The position numbers and the translations under genes were made by a program. Positions 49,063 through 61,424 of a stretch of 64,000 bases of DNA are shown here, piece after piece. Source of the DNA: Henckelia pumila (taxonomy: Eukaryota; Streptophyta; Magnoliopsida; Lamiales; Gesneriaceae). The stretch covers positions 4,526,001-4,590,000 of the forward strand of contig NC_133123.1 of NCBI RefSeq assembly GCF_033568475.1, read 5' to 3'. The notes under the pieces were generated by a model. It was not told the DNA's origin. It searched no databases and saw nothing but the letters and a program-made list of their open reading frames with translations. Every line of letters begins with the position of its first letter. Position 1 is the first letter of the stretch.

Positions 49063-51480
49063 ACAAGCAAAAATTCAGTTGGAAACCATGAAAGAAGCAA
49101 GATGTCACCAAAATGATGGGTGAATCTTAATAATTAGTTTAATATTTTTTGTTCTTATGGAAAATTCGCGAGGGAGGAAATTGTTGTATAAATAGGGGTG
49201 TAACTGTACTGTGCTGCAGATAGTAGGTTGTGGCCAGTTCCCCTCTGGTTTTAGAGTTCAATTGGAAATCCCTCCATTTTCTTAATTCTATTTGGCAGTC
49301 TTTTTCATCTGTATGGAGTATTCTTGTAAAGCTTATCATGATTTTTAAGTTTCAGTACTACTCTATAGTCTCTTCTTGTGTAAATGTTCGAAGCTGTTGA
49401 AAACATGTGCTGCTGGCAAAGCATAGCTTATGTTACCTAATATTTAGTTTGGTAATTGTTCATAGACTATGCATTGGCAATTTATATGTACTGAAATTTT
49501 TTTAATTTTATTAATGTTTATGTGAAGGATCCAAAGGTTATATTAAAATTAATTTAGAAAAGGTTTGTTAGAAATGTTTTCTGTTAGGGTGATATAATCA
49601 GTATAAAATAATTTAAAAAATAAAAAAAATAAAGGAATATTTTGTTGAGATGTAGTAATTTTGATAGATTACAAATCATCAAAAGATATTTTTATAATAT
49701 ATTTTGTAAATATTACATGTATTTTTAAAATTAAATGTTTTTTGTTTATCAAGGAATTGCATTTGCACTATAAATCCAGCTAATAATAATAATAATAACA
49801 ACAACAATCATAATAATAATTATAATAATAATAATAATAATAGTGGTAGTAGAAATAAAAAACTTCAACTTGAAATTCAATACCAGATACCAATAGGCAA
49901 TAACCAATCCCAAGAAGAATTTGCACACAAAAACAGAAATTTGATTTCAATGCAGCTATTTATAAAGGGAAAATAAGTGATAGAGTCTTCTCTCTTGCAA
50001 TTATAAATACAAAGATAATTAAAACAGTATTATTTTAAATCGAAAATTTTACTTGATTCATCTCAAATATATATACTCATAGCATTTACACACAAATTGA
50101 AAAAAAAAAAAACAAAACAAAAACCATGAGAAAATAAAATTTACAAACAAATATCTTAGCTCATCTTATTAATTAATTGATAAAATACTTGCACGTTTTC
50201 CCAAGACTTGAGTCGATTCATGTCAACATAATCCCAAATTAGTAAGAAAGTTTTTTTCACAGTCCATTTAATTTTTTATTACTATTATTTATATAATTAT
50301 ATGTAATGTAATAAAAAAAAACTGTAAATTATTTGTTTTAAAAAAGAAAGACAATAAATTGCTTCCACATGTTAGCCATAGTTTCCACTTGTTGATAGCC
50401 TGATGAGCATCCTGCTTGTTGGAGGGGAATGCCGCCATAACCGATTCTCGGAGAACTCATTTCCCCCTTATATAAAAAAACCAAAAATATCTACAGTGTT
50501 TGCACTTATAATTTCCTGCAATTTGTTGTGCCTAAGATGTTTAGAAATCCGGAAAGTAATAATCAACGATCGAAAGCAGAACTTAACACCTCATACGATT
50601 TCAATAAGATGTTTTTCGTGATTTTTTTTCTGACATTCACAGGTTGGAAGCTTATAATAGAGTTCGATCGTACAACAATACCGGTATAGTGTTGGTGAAG
50701 TCCGGGGGATTAGCGGATTAAGGTTTATCGGAGGCTGAATGGTTATTTGGGGGAGGTGATTCTGATGAGTAAGTTTCGGCAATTTTTCCACCATTAACTA
50801 ATGATATAATAATCCGTCCTGATTTTTTTAATAATGGGTTTTACAAAGAAAGCGATTTTGCTTCTTTTTATGCACTTTACGTCACCAGATTAGGTTAATC
50901 ACACAGTCATACATAATTATTTATATAATATTGCTTTTTTAAGTTACTGTGATTCAATTTCGACATCTTTGAGACTGTGTTGTTGGGAATTGAAGATACT
51001 GTGGACCACATATCTGGAGTATAATTTTATCTTTTATTGGATCAAAACCATCAATAAAAATTAAATATTTACATGTTGTCACTTTTCATTTGAATTGGGG
51101 ATGGGGAGCTTGAGGATGTGGATTAGCCACGTAGCCATGAACATTGTACAGGAGATTGGAATTGGAGGAGGGGTGGAATATGGCTGTAGATAACATAACA
51201 TCCATTTAGGGTTACCAATAAAAAAGGGATATAACGAGGCTCGTTTTCTGACATTGTATACATTCATTAATACAGGTATCCATCAGGGGATTGTACATAA
51301 GGCCTGTGTTTTTTGAGCACCTTTTTTTTGTTTTTTTCTTGGCAAAAAATACTTTTTGGAGCAAACATGAGGCTCTGATTCTTTCTGGAGGAAATAAAGC
51401 GCACTGTTTTCTTACTCTTGTTGAGCTTTGAGGAAAAAGTTGAGATTATCAATTTGTGTGGTTCTTATTTGTTTGTTTGT
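49063..51480. other. Intergenic DNA between the kinase and SPA genes
   Basis: The left part is the kinase 3' UTR. An interrupted AAT repeat lies at about 49783-49842. The right part leads into a CT-rich leader of the SPA gene. No other gene is seen. Confidence 0.5.
49783..49842. repeat. Interrupted AAT/AAC microsatellite
   Basis: AAT units interrupted by AAC and AATC, about 60 bp long, in AT-rich intergenic DNA. Confidence 0.85.
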
Positions 51481-51888
51481 TCCATCTGAAACTCCAGAAG
51501 CTTAGCCTCTCTCCCCCTTTTCTCATATTGAGTATTGGTGCTGCTTGCTGTATCTCTTTTTCCTTCTCTCTGTTGCATATAGGACTTTTGTGGGCTATCC
51601 GAGTTACCGTTTTACCCTTAATTTGTTGAATTTGCTTGAAGGAACATTATCTGATGGTGATCTTTGGATGTGCTTTATTCCCGTTTGAATGAGTTGTTTC
51701 AGTGAAGAGGCAAGTACATGTATAGACATAATCTAAGCTTTTGTATTTCGTGGCTATGACGTGCACTTGATCGAAATGGAGGTTTTGGTGGTGAGAGAAC
51801 TTGTAAAAGTTTTGTGGATAGAATCATCGTGCTATATCGTTTGTGTATACGATGGGATTCATGTAGGTACTCTTACAGGTGGATAATT
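51481..51888 (+). promoter_or_regulatory. Presumed leader of the SPA gene with a likely splice acceptor
   Basis: CT-rich sequence (51500-51590) typical of plant leaders is followed by TCTTACAG at about 51872-51879, a good acceptor ten bases before the start codon. A leader intron is therefore likely. The donor was not placed. Confidence 0.4.
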
Positions 51889-54800
51889 ATGGAAGGCTCG
51901 TCCGAGTCAAATTGGCAAAGGTCTGATAATTCTAGGGGGTTAAACTCTTCATCTTTACTGGATAGAAATCCCAGAACTTTTCAAGCAAGAACTGTCAGAT
52001 CGTTGGGAGGCAATGCATCCCATGAATCTGGATTAGTATTCGTGAGAAAAGGGAGTGAACGAACTGTGTGGCCCTATAACAACAAAACTCAAGCTGGGGA
52101 AGCCGATGGTGGCGCAGCCGGAGGTCGGAGCTTGGAGTGCAATGACGTTAGTCTGAGACAGTGGTTGGATAATCCAGAAAGGACAGTGGATGCCCTTGAA
52201 TGCCTTCACATATTTTCTCAAATAGTAGATATTGTTAACCTTGCACATTCTCAGGGAATTGTTGTTCACAATGTCCGCCCCTCGTGCTTTGTCATGTCTT
52301 CACTTAATCGTGTCTCTTTCATTGAATCTGCTTCTTGCTCGGATTCGGGTTCTGACTCGATGGACTACGGAGAAAACAGTCAAACAGCTGAGTTTAAGGG
52401 TTCCGCCTCACCATCATCCCATGATTTACACTCACACTCTCAATCAAGAAGTCAGTTAGGCATACAAGATTCTGGGCCCCCGGCTGATGTGAATCCCACT
52501 TCCCAGATGAATTCGGATGCCAGTTGCTTGCAATCATTATCGGGTCAGGCTTTGCAAGCCTCAGAAGCCAATGGGAACGAACGAACAGGTGATAAGAAGA
52601 ACTCCTTTCCAATGAAACAAATATTGCTAAAAGAATCCAGTTGGTACAGCAGTCCAGAAGAGTTTGGCGACTGTAATAATTCCTGTGCTTCCGATATTTA
52701 TCAACTTGGTGTCCTGCTCTTTGAGGTCAGTGGTAGGCAGTTCTTTATGTTAAAAAGTAGCACGAGTTTACCTTTCTGATGCTTTTCACCATCTTCCTGG
52801 TATCTTGATGTTAATGAATTAGGTTTAGTGTGATGAAAATTTTTAGACGTTACTGATATAGATTTTTTACTTGCGAGTAGTTATTTTGCCAGTTTAATTC
52901 AATGGAAGAGAAAGTCACGACTATGGCAAGCCTGAGACACCGGGTCCTCCCTCCTCAGTTACTTCTCAAGTGGCCTAAAGAAGCTTCGTTTTGCTTATGG
53001 TTGCTACATCCAGAGCCAAGTAGCAGACCAAAAATAGGGTGGGTTTTTGTCTGAGCATTTCCAATCCGTTGAAGCTTCAAGTTTTATTTTCCATTACTAT
53101 TTTGTATTCATTTATTTCCTGCCACCTTACTTCCCTTTCATACAAAAAAGGTTTCTATTATTCTACTTCAACAAGGTGCATAATTTTCTTTCGATAATGT
53201 ATCTGGTTGAGTGAGTCGCAAGTTTTTTGGAATTCTTGTAGATATTAGGCAGTTTAGGTACAAAAGCTCTTAACTTAAAAAAGTACTTGAAGTCTTGGAC
53301 AATGTGACTTTTTAGAATTTATTTTTTAAATAATAAACAGTTTTATATTTGGTTAAATAATGAAAAGAGTTTTCCTTTTTAATTTTTTTATCCCTATTTT
53401 TATTTTAGGAATGAAAAGAGCTTCTTTTGTTATATATTTTGAAGTGAAGGTGGAGCAATAGCCTAAAAGTCACATTTTTCCATCTTCTAGCTTTTGGCTT
53501 TTTTAATCGTAGTTTTAAAGATGAAGACCCAGCAGATGCTACTTGTTTTCAAAAGGGGCATTTTGTACAGATGAGGAGTAGCTCTGAAATGACCTTCTCT
53601 ATCCGAAGTGGCTCATATTGTAGACTTTACTAATCCTCATAAATTGCTTGCCTTGAGAGTACTATTTGCACATAGTGATGAAGTTGATTTATTGATGGGG
53701 AAATAGCAGTTTATACAACTTTTGTGAATTTGTCTTCCAAGGCGAGTTGAACTGCCTGTCCTTGTGAATTTGCGCATGTTTGAGCTGTTGCTTGAAAATA
53801 TGAAAGCATGAGCGTTTAGATACTTTATTGTATTTGATATGCAATTACCTGCAGACATATGCATTCTATTTTCACAGGAAAAATATAAAATGGGTGGATA
53901 TAATAGTCATCAGACTGTTCGTGTATATCTGTCGTACATGTACAATCATTCTAATTTATATAATCAAATGTGATTTCTATATAGCATTTTTTCCTACGTC
54001 AGACTGTCCATCTCCACTTAACTCTCCACAGATACTCTTTTCGGTGGATTTGTCTTGCAGATGTGCTCTGTTATAAGTTGTGCTTTACAGCCTTAATAAA
54101 TGCTCTGTCTGTTTTCAGTGAGTTGCTGCAAAGCGAGTTTTTGAGTGCACCAAGAGATGGCATAGAAGAACGAGAAGCTGCCATAGACCTTCGAGAGAAG
54201 ATAGAGGAGCAAGAGCTGTTGTTGGAGTTTCTTCTGCTACTGCAACAAAGGAAGCAGGATACTGCAGATAGCTTGAACGAGACAATATCCATTATGTCTT
54301 CTGACATAGAAGAAGTCTCAAATCTGCAGACAGCTCTTAGAATAAAAGGAGGCCAAAGGTTAGAGGTGGCCAAGAATTCTACCTCAGGTTGCCAGTCAAT
54401 TGACATTACTGGCGCTGATGATTCTGGTAGTTCAGGTTCTAGAAAGAGAATTAGGCAGGGCATATGTGACAGCAACCCAGGTGAAACTTCCGACCACGCA
54501 GATGAACATCAGAAGCTAGAGATGCCTTCTGGATATCAGGGGAACGTTCTCTCCAAAAATTCTAGACTGATGACTAATATTAGGAAACTGGAATCAGCTT
54601 ACTTTTTAACGAGACGCATGGCTGCCAAACCGAGAGGCAGATCATTGGCCAGACATTTTCCCGTCAATAGTGATGGTAGAGGATCTATTTCAGCAACTGA
54701 AAGAAGTTCCATCAGTAATCCATCATCAAAAGAAAGATACAATGAGCAAAAGCAAAGTGGATGGATAAACACATTTCTTGAAGGGCTATGCAAGTACCTA

Positions 54801-57146
54801 TCTTTTAGTAAGCTCAAAGTTAAAGCAAACTTAAAGCAAGGGGATCTCTTAAATTCCTCCAACCTCGTATGCTCCCTTAGTTTTGACCGTGATGGGGAGT
54901 TTTTTGCGACTGCTGGTGTAAACAAGAAGATAAAAGTTTTTGAATACAATTCTATCTTAAATGAAGACCGTGATATTCACTATCCTGTGGTTGAAATGGC
55001 AAGTAGATCGAAGCTAAGCAGCATATGTTGGAATGGCTATATTAAAGGTCAGATTGCTTCAAGTAACTTTGAAGGCGTGGTGCAAGTAAGTTTGATGTTA
55101 AATGTGTAACTCTGTTCCTCTTGCTCTTCCAGTGATCAATCGTGTTGTGATGAAGTCTCTTTGGATATATTTTCAGGTGTGGGATGCCATGAGAAACCAA
55201 ATTTTCATGGAAATGAGAGAACACGAGCGTCGTGTGTGGTCTGTAGACTTTTCAGTGGCTGATCCAACTGTGCTGGCTAGCGGGAGCGATGATGGTACCG
55301 TCAAGCTCTGGAATATCAATCAGGCAATTCTATTTTTGCACTTGGTGGATGTCAGCTTTTGAAACTAAATGTACTAAAGCATCTAGTTATCATGGCTGCG
55401 TGAAGTAAATTCTAGAAATGTAACAAGTTAATTTTCTTGTTTCAATTGCCACTGCAGGGAGCAAGTGTTGCTACCATTAAGACAAAGGCTAATGTCTGCT
55501 GTGTTCAATTTCCGACCGACTCCGGTCGCTCTCTTGCATTTGGTTCAGCTGATCATATGATATATTACTATGATCTTCGTAACTCAAAAATGCCCCTTTG
55601 CACTCTAGTTGGTCATAATAAAACAGTGAGCTACGTGAAGTTCATAGATTCAACAACTCTTGTGTCTGCATCCACGGATAACACACTAAAGCTCTGGGAT
55701 TTGTCAATGAATACAGCGAGAGTTATCGATTGTCCTCTGCAGTCGTTCACTGGCCACCTTAATGTAAAGGTGTGGTGTTTCTTGTTTTTTTTTTAATGGT
55801 AGTACCATAAATAGAGAACCATTATTTGAAATGTTGATGCGCAATGAGTCAAGTAGTTGATTACTCGCAAAAAATTTCCAGGACAGTAGAAAGGTTCAAG
55901 TTGCATTATTTTGTTGAAGATTCAGAATCTTTTTGATATTTCACCACTCAATTCTAATGTGCAAATATTGCAGTTAGCAAAATTAAAATATTTGATAGTG
56001 TTTGGTACTGATGATAGATCACCCATTTTTCAGAATTTTGTTGGTTTGTCTGTATCTGAAGGCTACATTGCAACTGGCTCAGAAACAAATGAGGTATTTT
56101 ACCTGGTGCTGTATGTTGATGCTATACAATCTGCTCTCAGACTTTTAATTTCTAATTAGTACCTACATATATGCTTTCCTATGTGGTTCTTTCTAGTTAA
56201 CCGTTGCCTGATATTTTTTTTCTCGTCTTAGAATTCTACTCTTGCTTGTAATAATAGACTTCTCTAAACATGTTTTATACCCTACCTTCTTCTTTTAACC
56301 AAAACAAGAAAATAAAGTGACAATAATTTTAAAAAGAAACATGGAGGTAACATCGATGCCTTGTTAATTCATTCGGGTGTGTGGACTTAAAGAAGTCGCT
56401 TACCTATCATGTGTAGGGCCCATACACACATAATTACAAATAAATAATGATGTAGGATGCTTGGTTTTCCTTTATAGTCAGTTCTAATTTCAATCATCAA
56501 GTTCAGTATCGTCTGGTTCGGGCGATGGGTGATTATTTATCAAATAACGAAACATTTGATTTTATAGAATAAGAAATAAATTTGAACAATGGTAAACCAA
56601 ACATAGGATGAAAATGTATTAGAAATCTATCATTATTTCATTGCCCTTCTATCAATTGAAACATATGATGTCATATATGGTAATTGGGACAGTACTATCT
56701 TCCATCAGTGAGAGTGCGATAGAAGAATAGGGATACTGGAATGAGGCCATTGGCTTGAAGTGGGCATAAGAATGATGGTTAAATTCTTGTGTTATCGGCC
56801 ATCAGTCACGTGGCTTGACCGAAACCCATGGATTTTAATGACGCATATTAATAGATGAAAGGCTTGTTCGACACAATAGGGGTTCGGTGGCATGGAGTGT
56901 TGGAAGAATTCAAGCTACCTTGTCTTTCTTCTCTCTAATTTGTTTATATCCATGCAGGTTTTTGTTTATCACAAAGCATTTCCCATGCCAACGCTAACAT
57001 ACAGATTTAATAGCATGGATCCAATTTCCGGTGATGAAGTGGATGATACCACACAGTTCATTTCTTCTGTATGTTGGCGCAGCCAGTCTTCCACGTTAGT
57101 TGCTGCAAATTCAATGGGAAATATTAAGCTTCTGGAGATGGCTTGA
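51889..57146 (+). CDS. SPA3: SPA3/SPA4-like COP1-interacting repressor of photomorphogenesis, seven exons, 889 residues
   Basis: A subunit of the COP1/SPA ubiquitin ligase, which destroys light-signalling factors such as HY5 in darkness. Exons: 51889-52725, 52881-53038, 54119-55085, 55177-55323, 55458-55769, 56034-56093, 56958-57146. The frame is kept at every join. All introns are GT-AG except the one after exon 4, which starts GCAATT. Parts in order: a kinase-like domain (about residues 60-335) whose catalytic loop reads VHNVRPSC instead of HRDxKPxN, so probably without normal activity; a coiled coil (about 345-400); a basic SRKRIRQ stretch that may be a nuclear signal; and WD40 repeats from about residue 570 to the end, with [15 protein letters not shown] and LKLWDLS repeat ends. 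By short N-terminus it fits SPA3/SPA4 better than SPA1/SPA2; the exact paralogue is uncertain. Confidence 0.94.
55324..55457 (+). other. GC-AG intron of the SPA gene
   Basis: The exon ends AATCAG and the intron opens GCAATT; it closes CACTGCAG. The protein join [24 protein letters not shown] is the conserved SPA sequence, so the boundaries are well fixed and no nearby GT would serve. GC donors are a known minor class, of order one percent of plant introns. Confidence 0.85.
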
Positions 57147-57761
57147 CTTCTTAAACTATTCGGGAAAACTTCCGCTATCCACTCAGAATAGTTGATGCAG
57201 GGGTGATAAGTGTGCATTAAGAAAAAAAATTTTGATGTAGCTTTTGTAATGGACATGACTTTTAACATGGAGAGTGATTCATATTTTTGACTGAATGTGT
57301 ATATATATATATAAAGATTAGGAAGGATAGGGGTGAGGGGAATATATATATATTGATTTTTCCTTGTATATTCTCATCAACACATGGTTCTTGATCTTTC
57401 ACTTAAAAGACCAATTTATTTGACGTTTGTACTGCTGGTGAAATCATAATGTGTAATTTTTGAAATTTTGAGAATGGCCCTGTTAAAATATCAACTTTTA
57501 TGTCGAGATTGTACTGCTGGTTAAATCATAATGTGTAATTTTTGAAAATTTGAGAATGGCCCTGTTAAAATATCAACTTTTATGTCGAGAAAGGTATAAA
57601 TGGATTTTCTTTAAGAATATTGTGCCACATCTGATTAGGAAGAGCCTACAAAATTGCGGCTAAGTGTCATGTGAGTGTAATATAATGCATTATTGGAGCT
57701 TGACATGTAACTATAGTATTTTCCCTCTATAATTTCCAGGAGGAAGAATGATACAAGAAAT
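57147..57761. other. Convergent intergenic region between SPA and GlcAT14 genes
   Basis: Both 3' UTRs must lie within 615 bp. The region contains a TA-rich run at about 57298-57312 and an 82-bp tandem duplication at 57429-57591. Confidence 0.7.
57429..57591. repeat. 82-bp tandem duplication (two copies)
   Basis: The unit starting GTACTGCTGGT occurs at 57429-57510 and again at 57511-57591, with only a few differences. It lies between two convergent genes. Confidence 0.9.
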
Positions 57762-59338
57762 CTATCTGCACTGGTTCTGTCTAAATCTTGGTGACAAAAC
57801 CAAATTACCTATAAGCCTACCAAGCCTTTCAGCACCAGGACCTGGCCTAAGCTTCGTTACATTTCCGACTTTAGTACACCGTGGTTTTCCTGCGCACCAG
57901 CCACCAGGCGTGAAGCTCCCATTTTTTCGCCTCAGCAGTTCACTGTCAATTTTGTCCAAGATAGGAGAATCCCCTTTGAATTTACGTGCAAAGGCAGCAT
58001 TACTAGCAAAAATTTTAGAAGTGTCGTTGAGGGACAGAGTGTGAGGGTGTTGTTTTGGCGGATTATCCCAAGAAATATAGTGCATGTCATGGTTCACAAC
58101 AGTTGAAGCGAATTCGGGGGCGTTGCAGATGACTGTCTGAAAATAGCCTTCTGGGGAGGAAACGAAGTTTGAGTAATACATGAGCAGAGTTCTGGGAAGA
58201 TTATCCCAACCCCATATGCAGTATTCAACAAACGCACGTGATAAGATCATCCAAGCCGATCCTGCAAATGGCAATAAAACTCTACATTAGAGAGTCGTAT
58301 GTGCACGAAATTTGTATCTGCTAACAATGGAGAAATGTCGTGTTTAATATTTCTACAAGACTGAAAAATCAGATGCAAGAACCAACCAGTAAACAGCTTA
58401 AATGCTGTTGGTAAATTTCTCTTGGGAGAAACCCAAAATATGTCTGACTTTGTTCTCTGGTAGAGTCCTGGATCAACAATCAATGGCATGGCCCTCTGGC
58501 TCCTGCAACAAAGCCATTTTACATTACTAAGCTTTTGTGGCCTCGTCTTCTTGATAAAACATTCCAATTTAACACAGAAAACTTACGCTTTCCAGCCTAA
58601 ATTGCTCGTGTGTTCGACAAAATTAAGTTCTCTTTTCAAATCAGAGAATGTGTGAAGAAGATCTGAGAGAAAGACAAATTAGTCATGTTTCAAGAATTTA
58701 TTGCAACAAAGATAAAATCGCAACTTCCTTGTAACATCCCAGGAAGAACTCAAAAACTAACCATCTTGAGTCACCAATGGATAATCTGAAGCACTGAGAT
58801 TAATAAACCAGTCCCAATCTTTATGTCTCTTCAAGAGAATAGCACACGCGTGAAGAGTACTAGCAACCATGGTGGGGCCTCTATAAGTAACCATATTGGC
58901 TTTGGTGTTCATAAAAACATTTCCAACTTTCGCAAAAAGGGTATGATTTTCGACCCTTGACTGGAGCTCCAATCTCTCCTCTAGAGGAGACTCAAGATCA
59001 AGATGAACAACATAATAATTCCACGGATGATACAAAGAATGTAGAGTCCTCCAAAGTTTCTCCAAATCGCCTTTAGAACCAGATATTAAATAAGCAAACT
59101 TGGGAACAGGAGGACGAGCTGGAGGGGGTGGAGATCGATTAAGCTTTGTTTCGGCAAAATAAGGGTTGCTTTGATTGGTCATAAAACGAGAAGGGAATAT
59201 CGAAAAAACCGAATTGATTGAGTTCAAGGAGGAAACAAGCCCCATATTGAAGGAGGTGGCAAGAAGCAAGATGAATAGTAATGAGCTTATAACAAGAGGG
59301 AACACCCACTTCTTCTTCTCCATATTCATGTACCCCAT
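57762..59338 (-). CDS. GLCAT14: GlcAT14-like beta-glucuronosyltransferase (GT14), four exons, 422 residues
   Basis: A Golgi type II enzyme. Arabidopsis GlcAT14 proteins add glucuronic acid to type II arabinogalactan on arabinogalactan proteins. Exons, in transcription order: 59338-58762, 58662-58587, 58502-58387, 58261-57762, in frame at GT-AG sites. A short cytosolic tail (MGYMNMEKKKW) precedes one transmembrane helix at about residues 11-33, then a Pro-rich stem (SPPPPARPPVP). The Core-2/I-branching fold starts at KFAYLISGSKGD and includes YYVVHLDLES, DWFINLSASDYPL, FWVSPKRNLPTAFKLFTGSAW and PGGWCAGKPRC. Length and motif set match GlcAT14. MEKKKW, five codons later, could be the start instead. 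It converges on the SPA gene. Confidence 0.93.
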
Positions 59339-60600
59339 TGCTAAAGCTTGTGATCATGAAAGCTAACAAGCGATTCTCATCACAACTGAATCGTGATATC
59401 TGCTATATTCGTTCAAAAGAGTTGAACACAAAAGTGCTTTATAATGGTGAGTTGTTGATCCCTATTGTGGCACCAACTACTCAAAAATGAATCAAAGAGT
59501 TCTTTGATCGGAACCAAGAAATGTATAGTGTTAAACGGAATCTAAATACAAAAAAAAAAAAAAAAATCAAAACTTTAGTCATTGTTGAATACTAAGTTAC
59601 CTGATACAATTAAGACCGACCCTTCAAACAACTAACAAATGACTCAAACAAAATACAATTCTGCACTATATATTATATTACAAATAAACATCATGCTGCC
59701 CAAAGCCAATAAAATATAGTAGAAATTATTCCTCATAAAATATTATTCTTCTGTGCGTACGGCCGAGGAATTATTATTATTAAGCAGAAAAGACATGAAT
59801 ACCGCATCAATAGAATCGAAACAGCAAACGATTATGGTCAATCAGAACTAATTTAACCCAAATAAAAAAAAAGCACAGCTGTGTTATCTCAATCAACTCA
59901 TATACGATAAGTTTTCAATAGAACTCGATGATAAAAGCCCAAATCTCAATTCCAAAACACAACATAAATCTCGAAAAATGAGCCCGAAAGTTCACCGACA
60001 GAACGGACAACAGCAACCAGAGAAATTATAAGGACGGCAAGACCCAAATCCCAAATCGTTCGTTCAGATCACTCAATCTACGATCTAATCAACCCACAAT
60101 CCCATCCCAGAAATAAAGGGAGAAAAAAGACATCAGTTACAACAGGAATCACAAGAAGTTCAATAAGCTTAAAATATCAATCAAAACATCCACCATTAGA
60201 GTGAAGCATGGATATGCAATAACGAAACACAACAACTACGTCAGCAACGAAACGAATAAGCAATCACCAGCTAAAACCATACAACTCTCGAGGAAAAAAT
60301 AAAAATAAAAATAAAAAAAGCCGAACCTTTGTGTTATTTATTTATTGTCTTACGTTGGTTAATAAAGCATCCACCTTGTGTGCGTGTGCCACATATACTG
60401 CGTATGGGTAGAAAGATCTCGAGGAGAGGAAGAAACAGAGCTGTTGGAGTGAAAAAAGACGCTCTGAAAACGGTGGGTTTGAGTTGTTCTTCGATATTAT
60501 AATGTAAAGATTGCAGTGATCACGAAATTTGAGGGAGTGCTTCGTGCGTGTGATTCTGTTACTACTTTGTGGGAATAAGAAGGATAGGGCCAATCAAAAA
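59339..60600 (-). promoter_or_regulatory. Presumed leader, leader intron and promoter of the GlcAT14-like gene
   Basis: On the minus strand a CT-rich segment near 60480-60400 is followed by AAC/GTAAGA near 60350, a plausible donor. TTGTTAG or TTTAG just upstream of the start codon could be its acceptor. That would give a leader intron of about 1 kb. I see no other gene between 59339 and 60600. Confidence 0.4.
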
Positions 60601-61031
60601 TATGATAAAAACGGAGAAAATTTATAAATTTTGAATTCGTATACGAGATAAGATTAGATATGGGAATGCATTGAATCCTACAATTTGGTTTGACCCCGAC
60701 ATCTCCTTCTTCTTCCTCTTCTTCCTGTTCTTCATTTATAGCTTCATTCCGTGGACTTGCGAAATTTAAAGGTCTGCACTCCTATTTCCTATTAACCTAT
60801 CTCTGTTTCAACTCGTTTTGCTTTTTCTTTCTTTCTTTTTTTTTTTCCCGATAAAATAAATAAAATTGATTAGGGGAATCGAAATTTAAAATTTTAGAAA
60901 TGATATTACATTGTTTTATTTATTTATTTATAAGCCGCTTTTTGGAAAAATTTATAATAATTTTTAAGTAGGATACCCTTTTTAAAAAAAATAAAAATTT
61001 CCAGTTTTACGATTAAAATTTTTAATTATAA
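60601..61031. other. Upstream intergenic DNA
   Basis: CT-rich near 60700-60850, then AT-rich. I see no gene. Confidence 0.45.
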
Positions 61032-61415
61032 CTAGTTACGGAACACACGCGTAGTGTGTATAATATAACGTATGATATTAAAATTTTGTGGGTGTAATGT
61101 TATAAGCACAAAACATTTTTTGTCAATATAAAGCAAATAAAACCAGTTGTAAGGGGAAACAAAAAGAATTAAAATTCAGGAAAGTAATAGAGAATAAATG
61201 TGTTTTTAGTTTGGAAGGAGAAATTGGTTTCTCCGAAAATGCATATGGGTGGACAGTTATATTTTTAATTGAAGAAAAAATGAGATTAGAAGGGAGAAAT
61301 TGGTGCAACCTGAAAATTTGGCTGCAATCAAGGGGCAAAACTGGAATGAAATTTTGGTGTTCTCACATCATATCAAAAGGGTGTCAAGTATTATAAGATA
61401 GTAAATAAGTATAGA
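61032..61415 (-). mobile_element. Small non-autonomous Helitron, 384 bp
   Basis: On the minus strand it begins TCTATACTTATTTA at 61415, preceded by A. It ends CTAG at 61032, followed by T, with a hairpin (ACACACTACGCGTGTGT) about 7 bases before the end. An A/T insertion site, TC start and CTRR end with hairpin are the Helitron signature. It shares GAGAACACCAA and nearby sequence with the copy at 62428. No Rep/helicase is encoded. Confidence 0.82.
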
Positions 61416-61424
61416 TATTATAAA

